Positions 29,256 to 37,736 of a DNA stretch of 64,000 bases are shown here, piece by piece. The position numbers and the translations under genes are program-made. The notes under the pieces were generated by a model. It was not told the origin of the DNA, did no database searches, and saw only the letters and a list, made by a program, of their open reading frames with translations. Position 1 is the first letter of the stretch, and the number at the start of each line of letters is the position of its first letter. The DNA comes from Pseudomonadota bacterium (GTDB lineage Bacteria > Pseudomonadota > Gammaproteobacteria > Burkholderiales > Rhodocyclaceae), in contig JAGTRT010000009.1 of NCBI GenBank assembly GCA_018261895.1, forward strand, positions 39,509-103,508, in the 5' to 3' direction.

Positions 29256-29961
29256 GGCCTTCCTTTTGTGCTATCGGGCGCAGCGCCTTGGCGCGCACCG
29301 ACTTGTTTCGCCAGTTGGGGGTGATCAGGTGCATGCCGTGCACCCGCTTGATGGCGCGCAGGATATAGACCCCACCCGAGAAATTCCACCAGCGGTCGCC
29401 GGCGCTCTCGATGAATTGCCAGCGCTGCACCCATTTGAGTTGTTCGACCGGGGGCACGTAGCAGCCGAGCTTGCTGCGATCGAGTTCGAAGCCGAGCAGT
29501 TTGAGCCAGTCCTTGAGCCGGGGCAGGGACAGATAGCTGCCGTTCCACGGGAATTCGCCACTGCGGTCGAACTTGCGCTTGATGCCCCACAAGGACATCG
29601 GGTTGAAGCCGATGACGATGAGTTGTCCTTCGGGAATCAGGATGCGTTCGACCTCGCGCAAAATCTGGTGCGGTTCGTCGCTGAATTCGAGGACGTGGGG
29701 GAGCACGACGAGATCGGCGCTCACCGACGCAAAGGGGAGGGCAGCGCAGTCGCAGATCGTGTCGACTGCCCCGAACTCGCCGGCCTTGAGGCGCAGTGGA
29801 ACGCGGTTGGCGCGCAGGAAATCGGCTTGCGGCAGGCCGAGCTGCAGGGCGTGGAATCCGAAGATGTCGGCCACGGCCGCGTCGATCTGGCGCTGCTCCC
29901 AATCCAGCACGTAGCGGCCGGGGGCCGTGGCCAGCCAGGCATCGAGCCCGGGAATTGACAT
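29245..29961 (-). CDS. Class I SAM-dependent methyltransferase
   Basis: [42 protein letters not shown]; start assigned at 29961. Confidence 0.85.
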   Translation of the reverse strand: MSIPGLDAWLATAPGRYVLDWEQRQIDAAVADIFGFHALQLGLPQADFLRANRVPLRLKAGEFGAVDTICDCAALPFASVSADLVVLPHVLEFSDEPHQILREVERILIPEGQLIVIGFNPMSLWGIKRKFDRSGEFPWNGSYLSLPRLKDWLKLLGFELDRSKLGCYVPPVEQLKWVQRWQFIESAGDRWWNFSGGVYILRAIKRVHGMHLITPNWRNKSVRAKALRPIAQKEGHGR

Positions 29962-29989
29962 CCGGGGCGCTGCGCTCGATAGTTCCGGT

Positions 29990-30772
29990 ATGTTTGAAGT
30001 CTCGTTCATTCCCGCGTTCAAGGACAATTACATCTGGTTGCTGACCCGTGGCAAGCGCGCCGTCGTGGTCGATCCTGGTGACGCCGCGCCGGTCATCGCC
30101 CGTCTGGAAGCCGACGGGCTGACGCTCGAAGGCATCCTGATCACGCACCACCACGCCGATCATCAGGGCGGCATCGCCGAACTGACAGCGCGTTGGCAAG
30201 CCGAGATCTATGCACCGGTCGTCGAGTCTATCACAGGCTGCACCCGTCCTCTTTCCGGTGGCGAACTGATCGAGGTGCTGGGTGAAACGGTCGCTGTCCT
30301 GGCCGTTCCCGGCCATACGCGGGGCCATCTCGCCTACTCGGTGCCGGGGGCGCTTTTCTGCGGCGATACGCTGTTCGGCGCGGGTTGTGGTCGCCTGTTC
30401 GAGGGGACGCCGGAGCAGATGTCGGCCTCGCTCGACCAGATCGCCGCCTTGCCGGACGACACGCTGATCTATTGCGCCCACGAATACACTGGGATGAATT
30501 TGCGCTTCGCGCTGGCCATCGAGCCGGACAACGCCGCCCTGCAGGCGCGGGTGGCGAAGGTCGCAGCGCTGCGGGCAGCGGGTCGGCCGAGCGTGCCCCT
30601 GACGCTGGCCGAGGAGAAGGCGACCAACCCCTTCCTGCGTTGCGAGGTGCCGGCCGTGGTCGATGCGGGACTGCGACATGCCGCCCAGACCGGTGAAGAC
30701 CCCGATTTGACGGTCAACCGGAAAAAAGCCTCAATTTTCAAATTTATCCGCAGCTGGCGGAATACGTTCTAA
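29990..30772 (+). CDS. gloB: Hydroxyacylglutathione hydrolase (glyoxalase II) with in-frame repeat near the C-terminus
   Basis: ILITHHHADHQGGIAEL, VPGHTRGHLAYSVPGALFCGDTLFGAGCGRLFEGT; C-terminus ...DLTVNRKKASIFKFIRSWRNTF. Confidence 0.93.
   Translation: MFEVSFIPAFKDNYIWLLTRGKRAVVVDPGDAAPVIARLEADGLTLEGILITHHHADHQGGIAELTARWQAEIYAPVVESITGCTRPLSGGELIEVLGETVAVLAVPGHTRGHLAYSVPGALFCGDTLFGAGCGRLFEGTPEQMSASLDQIAALPDDTLIYCAHEYTGMNLRFALAIEPDNAALQARVAKVAALRAAGRPSVPLTLAEEKATNPFLRCEVPAVVDAGLRHAAQTGEDPDLTVNRKKASIFKFIRSWRNTF
30709..30745 (+). repeat. 36-nt dispersed element, copy 4, in frame inside gloB
   Basis: gacggtcaaccggaaaaaagcctcaattttcaaattt read as (L)TVNRKKASIFKF. Confidence 0.8.
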
Positions 30773-30788
30773 GTCCGATTGGCCAGCG

Positions 30789-31181
30789 CTAGGCTTTGCC
30801 CTGGCGCATGCGGCTGCTGATCTTGTGCAGCGTGTCGAGCACGCGGGCGGCGTTGAACGGTTTGATGATGAAGCCGCTGGCCCCGTTCTGGATCGATTCC
30901 TGAACCGTTTCCGGGTCGGAGTTGCTGGTCACCATGACCACCTCGACCGCCGGATTGGCGACCTTGATTTCGCACAGGGCTTCGATCCCGCTCTTCTCGG
31001 GCATCATGACGTCCATGCAGACGATGTCCGGCTTGAGCCGATCGACGACGTCGATGGCGGCCTGGCCGTTGCGCGCCTCACCCACGACGTCGTACTCCTC
31101 GCCGCGCAGCATGGCGCGCAGGATGCTGCGCATCATGTCATTGTCGTCGGCGATGACGATGGTTGTGCGTCTTCTGGCCAT
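30789..31181 (-). CDS. CheY-like single-domain response regulator
   Basis: TIVIADDNDMMRSILRAML...PDIVCMDVMMPEKSGIEAL...GFIIKPFNAARVL. Confidence 0.88.
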   Translation of the reverse strand: MARRRTTIVIADDNDMMRSILRAMLRGEEYDVVGEARNGQAAIDVVDRLKPDIVCMDVMMPEKSGIEALCEIKVANPAVEVVMVTSNSDPETVQESIQNGASGFIIKPFNAARVLDTLHKISSRMRQGKA

Positions 31182-31184
31182 GTA

Positions 31185-32126
31185 TCAGGTCGCATCCGCC
31201 CGGCAGACGCGATCCCTGCCTTCTTCCTTGGCCCGGAGAAGCGCCTTTTCCGCCGCCTCGACGAGGTCATCCGGCGGATTGTCGAAGCCCGGGGCCGCCG
31301 AGGCGACGCCGATGCTCAAGCTCACCTGGCCGCCGGGGACGGCGGCGTGCGGAATGTGCAGTTCGCGAATCGCCGTACGGATTTTTTCGGCCACCATGAG
31401 GGCGCCGCTGATCGTCGTTTCCGGCAGCACCACGGCGAATTCCTCGGGGCCAAAACGCGCCACGATATCCGAGGGTCGCTCGGCATGCCGGCGCAAGGCG
31501 GTGGCGACGGCGCGCAGGCAGTCGTCGCCAGCCAGATGGCCGTAGCGCTCGTTGAACAACCTGAATTGGTCGATATCGCACATCAACATCGCGATGCTGT
31601 TCGAGTGCCGGCGCGCCCGGCGCCACTCGATGGACATGGCGTCGTTGAAATAGCGCCGATTGGAAACGCCCGTCAGCCCGTCGCAGGAAGCGATCCGCAC
31701 CAGTTCCTGATTGGCGGCATCGAGCTTGCGGGTCAGCGCGATCATGGACGAACGCATGAGGACGATATGTTGCAGGGCGCGGATCTTGGCGCCGAGGGCG
31801 ATTTCGCTCACCGGTTTGAGCAGGTAATCATCGCCGCCGGCGGCGACGCAAGCAGCGATGCTCGGATCGTCAACGCCGGAAAGCAGAAAAATGATCGGTG
31901 TCCATTCGCCCGGTTTCTCGTTGGCCCGGATCGCCTGGGCGATACGGCTTCCTTCACCATCCGGCAGCGCTGCGTCAAGGAAGACCAAGTCGGGCTGAAC
32001 CGTGGTCATGCTTTCCAATGCTTCGTCGGTGCTACAGGCCGAAAACATGGTCGCGCCGAACTTGTCGACCTGCTGGGTCGGCAAGCGGATTTCGCAGCGA
32101 CTATCTTCGACAACGAGAATTTTCAT
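31185..32126 (-). CDS. Receiver-GGDEF diguanylate cyclase (GPEEF active-site variant)
   Basis: REC MKILVVEDSRCE...PDLVFLDAALPDGEG; DGLTGVSNRRYFNDAM...RPSDIVARFGPEEFAVVLPET. Confidence 0.88.
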   Translation of the reverse strand: MKILVVEDSRCEIRLPTQQVDKFGATMFSACSTDEALESMTTVQPDLVFLDAALPDGEGSRIAQAIRANEKPGEWTPIIFLLSGVDDPSIAACVAAGGDDYLLKPVSEIALGAKIRALQHIVLMRSSMIALTRKLDAANQELVRIASCDGLTGVSNRRYFNDAMSIEWRRARRHSNSIAMLMCDIDQFRLFNERYGHLAGDDCLRAVATALRRHAERPSDIVARFGPEEFAVVLPETTISGALMVAEKIRTAIRELHIPHAAVPGGQVSLSIGVASAAPGFDNPPDDLVEAAEKALLRAKEEGRDRVCRADAT

Positions 32127-32155
32127 GGCGTCTAGCGGAACGCGATCAGCTCAGT

Positions 32156-32554
32156 CTAGCGGCAATATCGATTGAAGAAAACCAGTGCCGCCACGGCGAT
32201 GCTGACGGCGACAACGCCCCAGCCAATTCCCCAGTACAAGGCGCGGCTGGCCTGGTAATGCGCGGCGCGCTGCTTGAACTGAAAATGGCGCTGCAGTTCG
32301 CCCAGGGTGAGCACTGCGAAGAAAACGAAAAAGATCATCCCGCAGAACATGAAGATAATGATTTCATTGGTCATTTGACGACAGGCGCCTGCCGTGCGGT
32401 GGAGGTAGAGCAGCAGTCCATCGGTGCGGAAGGCGAATGTGACGACGAGGTAGGCCAGGCCGGCAAAGAGACCAATCAGTCCGATACCCAGCCAGGTACG
32501 TCCGCGCTTGAGTTCTGCGAGCAAGCTGGAAATTTCTTCAATGAACCATTTCAT
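32156..32554 (-). CDS. Hypothetical membrane protein
   Basis: 132-aa ORF with about three TM segments. Confidence 0.6.
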   Translation of the reverse strand: MKWFIEEISSLLAELKRGRTWLGIGLIGLFAGLAYLVVTFAFRTDGLLLYLHRTAGACRQMTNEIIIFMFCGMIFFVFFAVLTLGELQRHFQFKQRAAHYQASRALYWGIGWGVVAVSIAVAALVFFNRYCR

Positions 32555-32628
32555 ATGCGTTTTGCCGATATTGCCTTCGTGGCGGTATGCTAAATTTCGT
32601 CGATATAAAACTATAAAGGCAGAATATC

Positions 32629-35600
32629 ATGGCCGAGCCGACCGCAAACCACTCTGCAAGCGTGTCCCGCCTTGTCGAAGCAGTGAAATCGCCGCGCAGC
32701 CGGAAAATCGGGAAGTGGCTGGCCGCAATTTTCGTGGCGATCGGTGTGCTGGGGTTCTTCGCCGCACCGCCCCTGCTCAAGTCGATATTGCAGAAACAGC
32801 TTTCCCAGGAGCTGCATCGCGATGTCAGTGTGGAAAATATCGACATCAACCCGTACGGCCTGTCGGCGAAGATCAGCGGATTTTCGGTCAAGGCCGAAGG
32901 CGGCAAGGAAGTGGCTGGATTTGACGAACTGTTCGTCAATCTCTCGTCGTCATCCATATTCCGGCTGGCCGCCGTCGTCGATGAAATCCGCCTGCAGGGC
33001 CTGAGGATCAATGTCGCCCGTGTTGCCGAAGGCCGCTACGACATTTCCGACCTGCTCGACGAGTGGATGAAACCAAAGGACGAGCCGGATACGGGGACGC
33101 CCCGTTTTTCCCTGAACAATATCCAGTTGATCAAGGGCAGCATCGTTTTCGATGACCAGCCCAAGGGCAAGGTGCATACGATCAGCGACATCAATCTGGC
33201 GCTGCCCTTCGTTTCCAGCCTGCCTTACCACACCGACATTCTGGTCAATCCGTCGTTTTCAGCCAGTATCGATGGGTCTGCGCTGGTCTTGACCGGCGAT
33301 GCCAAGCCGTTTTCGGAAACCCACGAAAGCAAGCTCAACCTCGATCTGGACCGCTTCGACCTGGCTGTGCTCCAGCCCTATTTGCCCGACTCCCTGCCCT
33401 TCAAATTGTCCTCCGGAACGCTGGATTCCGAATTGAAGGCGATGTTCCAGGAAGTGTCGAAGGACGTCTATTCGGTCTCCATCGTCGGCGCAGTCCATGT
33501 TTCCGGGCTGGCGGTGGCTGAAAGCAATGGCCAGGCACTGATTGGCTGGAAGCGTCTGGATGTCGAACTCGACAACGTGGATCTCATCAACAGCAAGGCA
33601 AGCGTCAAACAGGTGGCGCTCGATGGGCTGGACCTGACGCTGGGAGTGAACAAGCAGGGTGAATTCAATGTCCTGAGGATCGCCGACAAACTGGCTGCAC
33701 CCGCTGCTGCGGCGCCGGAAGCGAAGCCGAAGCCGGCCGGCAAGCCCTTCGAATGGTCGCTGGGTGGCTTTGATTTGAGCAATGGCCTGATACGCTGGCA
33801 TGACGACTCCAACCTGTCGCCGGTGAGCGGCGAAATTCGGAATCTCACGGTCAAGGTCGGCAAGGTCGATGGCAAACTCGTCGAGCCCATCGAAGTGGTC
33901 GAGGCCAGCTATCAACTCGATCTCGGCGAGCGTTTCCGGGTTGAAAAAATGGGCGTCAAGGGCGTCACGGTCGATTTGCCGGGGCACCGCCTCGATATCG
34001 CGGAATTGACCAACACCGGCACCCGCGCCCGCATGCTGCGCAACAAGGAGGGCAAGGTCGAGTGGGTCAGTTCGCCCATCCTCAAGACCATTCGTGCCAC
34101 CGATGCCAAGGTCAAGGACGAAAAGCCCTGGATCGGCAAGGTTGGCAAACTGGCCATTGAAGACCTCGGCTTCCGTTTCGAGGATCGCGCGCTGCAGCCG
34201 ACCGCCGTCCAGGAGATCGACGGCTTCAGCCTGCATGGCGAAGGGCTGACCAATGAGCACAACAAGAAGGGCTCGATTTCCCTGAAAGGCAAAATCAACC
34301 GGAAGGGTAGCCTGAATGTCGATGGCAGCCTGCAGATCTTCCCGCTCGATGTGGCGGTGAAGGTCGATACCGTGGCGATTCCGCTCGTGCCGCTGGAGCC
34401 CTATTTTGGCCAGTTCCTCAATATCTCCCTGACCCGCGGGCAGATTTCCAACAAGGGGGAAGCGACGGCGAGGATCGAGGCCGACAAATTGAAGGCCGGC
34501 TACAAGGGATCCCTCACGCTGGGTGATTTCGTGGCGGTGGACAAGCTGAACAGCGCCGATTTCCTGAAGTGGAAATCGCTGTACTTCGGTGGCATTGATT
34601 TCCGTCTCGAACCGATGGCCATCAATATCGGCGAAATCGCGCTGACCGACTACTTTTCGCGTCTCATCCTGAACAAGGAGGGCAAGCTCAACGTTGCCGA
34701 CATTGTCAGGAAGCCCGAGGCCGAGGCGGCGAAAAAGGATGAGGCCGCACCGGCAGACCCGAAGCTGGCCAGCAAGGACGCGGCACCCGCCAAGCCGCCG
34801 GTTCCCATCAAGATCGGCAAGATCACGCTGCAGAACGGGACGGTCAATTTCTCCGACCTGTTCGTCAAACCGAATTACAACGTCAATCTGAACAAGCTGG
34901 GTGGGCGGGTGACCAATTTGTCGTCCGCAGCCGATACGGTGGCCGACATGGAGTTGCGCGGCCGCTATGCCAATTCCGCGCCGGTACAGATTCTGGGCAA
35001 GCTCAATCCGCTGGCCGCCAAATCCTATCTCGACATCAAGGCCGATATCACGGGGGTCGATCTGGTCGGCTTCTCGCCGTATTCGGGCAAGTATGCCGGC
35101 TACGCCATCGAAAAGGGCAAGCTGTCGCTCAATGTCGCCTACAAACTGGAAAACAATCAGCTGTCCGCAGAAAATCGGCTGTTCATCGACCAGTTCACCT
35201 TTGGCGAAAAAGTCGAGAGTCCAGACGCGACGAAGCTGCCGGTCAACCTGGCCATTTCGCTGCTCAAGAACAATCGTGGCGAGATCGATCTCAACCTGCC
35301 CATTTCCGGCTCGCTGGACGATCCGCAATTCTCGATCGGCGGCCTGATCGTCAAGGTCATCGTCAACCTGTTCGTCAAGGCTGTCACTTCCCCGTTTGCG
35401 CTGCTGGGATCGATGTTCGGGGGCGGTGACGAGTTGTCCAACATCGAGTTCGCAGCGGGGCGGGCCACGCTGAACGACGCGGCAGGCGAGAAGCTCGCCG
35501 CGCTGGCCAAGGCCTTGACCGAGCGCAATGCGCTTAAGCTGGAAATCACCGGCCGTGCCGACCCGGTTGCCGACCGTGAAGGCGCCAAGCGCGCGGCGCT

Positions 35601-35982
35601 GGAACGCGCCATGCAGGCGGAAAAGCTCAAGGATCTCAAGAAGGCCGGAGAAGGGAAGTCGCTGGAGGAAATCGAGATTGCACCGGAAGAGCGTAATGGC
35701 TACCTGTTGCGAGCCTACAAGGAGGCCAAGTTCCCGAAACCGCGCAACATGATCGGCCTGCAAAAGGAATTGCCAACCGAGGAAATGGAAAAGCTGATGC
35801 TCACCAACCTGCCGGTCAGCGACGACGACGTCAAGGCGCTGGCCACGCGTCGGGCCGAAGCGGTCCAGGGCTGGCTGGTCGACCAGGGCAAGGTGCCGCC
35901 GGAGCGCGTGTTCCTGCTGCCGCCCAAGGTCGAGGCAGATGAAAAGGGCAGTGCCAGCCGTGTTGATTTTTCGCTGAAGTGA
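32629..35982 (+). CDS. Large AsmA-like/DUF748 protein
   Basis: N-terminal TM, long repetitive AsmA-type sequence, C-terminal OmpA-like region (GRATLNDAAGEKLAALAKALTERNALKLEITGRAD). Confidence 0.82.
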   Translation: MAEPTANHSASVSRLVEAVKSPRSRKIGKWLAAIFVAIGVLGFFAAPPLLKSILQKQLSQELHRDVSVENIDINPYGLSAKISGFSVKAEGGKEVAGFDELFVNLSSSSIFRLAAVVDEIRLQGLRINVARVAEGRYDISDLLDEWMKPKDEPDTGTPRFSLNNIQLIKGSIVFDDQPKGKVHTISDINLALPFVSSLPYHTDILVNPSFSASIDGSALVLTGDAKPFSETHESKLNLDLDRFDLAVLQPYLPDSLPFKLSSGTLDSELKAMFQEVSKDVYSVSIVGAVHVSGLAVAESNGQALIGWKRLDVELDNVDLINSKASVKQVALDGLDLTLGVNKQGEFNVLRIADKLAAPAAAAPEAKPKPAGKPFEWSLGGFDLSNGLIRWHDDSNLSPVSGEIRNLTVKVGKVDGKLVEPIEVVEASYQLDLGERFRVEKMGVKGVTVDLPGHRLDIAELTNTGTRARMLRNKEGKVEWVSSPILKTIRATDAKVKDEKPWIGKVGKLAIEDLGFRFEDRALQPTAVQEIDGFSLHGEGLTNEHNKKGSISLKGKINRKGSLNVDGSLQIFPLDVAVKVDTVAIPLVPLEPYFGQFLNISLTRGQISNKGEATARIEADKLKAGYKGSLTLGDFVAVDKLNSADFLKWKSLYFGGIDFRLEPMAINIGEIALTDYFSRLILNKEGKLNVADIVRKPEAEAAKKDEAAPADPKLASKDAAPAKPPVPIKIGKITLQNGTVNFSDLFVKPNYNVNLNKLGGRVTNLSSAADTVADMELRGRYANSAPVQILGKLNPLAAKSYLDIKADITGVDLVGFSPYSGKYAGYAIEKGKLSLNVAYKLENNQLSAENRLFIDQFTFGEKVESPDATKLPVNLAISLLKNNRGEIDLNLPISGSLDDPQFSIGGLIVKVIVNLFVKAVTSPFALLGSMFGGGDELSNIEFAAGRATLNDAAGEKLAALAKALTERNALKLEITGRADPVADREGAKRAALERAMQAEKLKDLKKAGEGKSLEEIEIAPEERNGYLLRAYKEAKFPKPRNMIGLQKELPTEEMEKLMLTNLPVSDDDVKALATRRAEAVQGWLVDQGKVPPERVFLLPPKVEADEKGSASRVDFSLK

Positions 35983-35986
35983 GCCG

Positions 35987-37321
35987 TTGATGAGTGAAAC
36001 GATGGGGCTGGCGTTGATCGCCGGCGTGGTGGTGGTCATCCTGTTGCAGGTGGCCGTTTTGCTGCGCAGTAACCGTGGGCAGGATGAAGCGCGTTTCCGC
36101 GCGCAGCAGGAGGCGCAGGAAAAGGGACTGATGCGACTGGAGCGCGAACTCCGCGAGGAGTTGGCGCGAGGCCGGCGCGAAGGGGCCGAAGAGGCTTTCC
36201 GCGATCGCGAGGAGCGGGCGCAGTCGTCCAACCTGCTCGGCCAGGCGCTGAGTACGCAAGTCGCCCAGTTCGGTACCCTGCAGGCAGAGAGGCTGGAGGC
36301 CTTCGCCCGGGAACTGAACCGTTTTTCGCTGGGGCTCGACGAACGCTTCGAGCGTTTGAAAATTGCCGTGGAATCCCGGTTGACCGCAATACAGGCCGAC
36401 AACGCCAACAAGCTCGAAGAAATGCGCCGCACGGTTGATGAAAAGCTGCATGCGACGCTGGAGCAGCGCCTTGGCGAATCGTTCAAGCTGGTCAGCGACC
36501 GCCTGGAGCAGGTCCATCGTGGCCTGGGCGAAATGCAGACGCTGGCGGCCGGGGTCGGCGACCTGAAACGGGTGCTGACCAACGTCAAGACACGCGGTAC
36601 CTGGGGCGAAGTCCAGTTGTCGGCGCTGCTCGAACAGTTGCTGACGGCCGAGCAGTTCGGCTGCAATGTGGCGACCAAGCCGGGCAGCAACGAACGTGTC
36701 GATTTTGCCATCCGTCTGCCCGGCAAGGATGATGGGGCCGTGGTCTGGCTGCCGATCGACGCCAAGTATCCGATCGAGGATTATCAGCGCCTGCTCGATG
36801 CGCAGGATCGGGCGGACCCGGCGGGTGTCGAGGAGGCATCGCGAGCCATCGAAACCCGCTTGAAGAACGAGGCACGCAGCATCCACGAAAAATACGTCTC
36901 GCCACCGAATACAACGGATTTCGCCTTGCTCTACCTGCCGCTTGAAGGCCTCTACGCCGAAGCCTTGCGTCGGCCCGGCCTGGCGGAAGCCTTGCAGCGT
37001 GACTGGCGGGTCAGTCTGACCGGGCCGACGACGCTGGCGGCCATGCTCAACAGCCTGCAGATGGGCTTCCGTACCCTGGCCATCGAGCAGCGCTCGGCCG
37101 AAGTGTGGGCCGTGCTGGGTGCCGTGAAGACCGAGTTCGGCAAGTTCGGCGAGGCGCTGGCGCATACCAAGAAAAAGCTGGATGAGGCGAGCAACAGCAT
37201 CAGCAAGGCGGAGACCCGGACCCGGCAACTGTCGCGACGTCTCAAGGAAGTCGAGGCCTTGCCGGTGGCAGAGGCCGAACAATTGATCGGTGTGGCGGAT
37301 TTCGATGGCGAAGACGAGTGA
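35987..37321 (+). CDS. rmuC: DNA recombination protein RmuC
   Basis: KTRGTWGEVQLSALLEQLLTAEQF...VDFAIRLPG...LPIDAKYPIEDYQRL...FALLYLPLEGLYAEAL. Confidence 0.94.
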   Translation: MMSETMGLALIAGVVVVILLQVAVLLRSNRGQDEARFRAQQEAQEKGLMRLERELREELARGRREGAEEAFRDREERAQSSNLLGQALSTQVAQFGTLQAERLEAFARELNRFSLGLDERFERLKIAVESRLTAIQADNANKLEEMRRTVDEKLHATLEQRLGESFKLVSDRLEQVHRGLGEMQTLAAGVGDLKRVLTNVKTRGTWGEVQLSALLEQLLTAEQFGCNVATKPGSNERVDFAIRLPGKDDGAVVWLPIDAKYPIEDYQRLLDAQDRADPAGVEEASRAIETRLKNEARSIHEKYVSPPNTTDFALLYLPLEGLYAEALRRPGLAEALQRDWRVSLTGPTTLAAMLNSLQMGFRTLAIEQRSAEVWAVLGAVKTEFGKFGEALAHTKKKLDEASNSISKAETRTRQLSRRLKEVEALPVAEAEQLIGVADFDGEDE

Positions 37322-37736
37322 ACTGGAGGTCGCCTACATGGCGACCACTTATCGGGTATTCCTGCCCAGCGGGGTGTGTGAATTGCGTCTCGGGCAGGCC
37401 AGCGATACCTTGCGTTGCTGGCTCGAAACAGCCGGTGAGAACACGTTTGCGCTGATCTCGGCGCAAAATCCTGACGGCCAGCAACTCGACGAAAGCGCCA
37501 ATGCCGAGCGCCAATCGCAACTGGAGTGCGATTTGCTGGAGGGGAACTACGAACCCTATGCGGCCCAGCACGAAGCCGACGATGGTCAGTGGCCGATGGA
37601 GGAAAGCTGCTTCGTGCCTGGCATTTCCTGCGAAGATGCTTGTGCCCTGGCGGCTGACTTTGGGCAGAATGCCGTGGTGTATGGTGGTGCAGATGCCGTT
37701 CCGCAGCTTGTATGGATAGAAGACCAGGATCAATGA
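37305..37736 (+). CDS. DUF3293-like protein
   Basis: TTYRVFLP...FALISAQNPDGQQLDESANAERQSQLECDL...EESCFVPGIS...FGQNAVVYGG; overlaps rmuC. Confidence 0.7.
   Translation: MAKTSELEVAYMATTYRVFLPSGVCELRLGQASDTLRCWLETAGENTFALISAQNPDGQQLDESANAERQSQLECDLLEGNYEPYAAQHEADDGQWPMEESCFVPGISCEDACALAADFGQNAVVYGGADAVPQLVWIEDQDQ

Noticed and set aside
33259-36765. 1168-aa ORF on the minus strand opposite the AsmA-like gene and rmuC
   Set aside because: Antisense open frame of high-GC coding sequence; no domain logic, and the plus strand encodes recognisable proteins.
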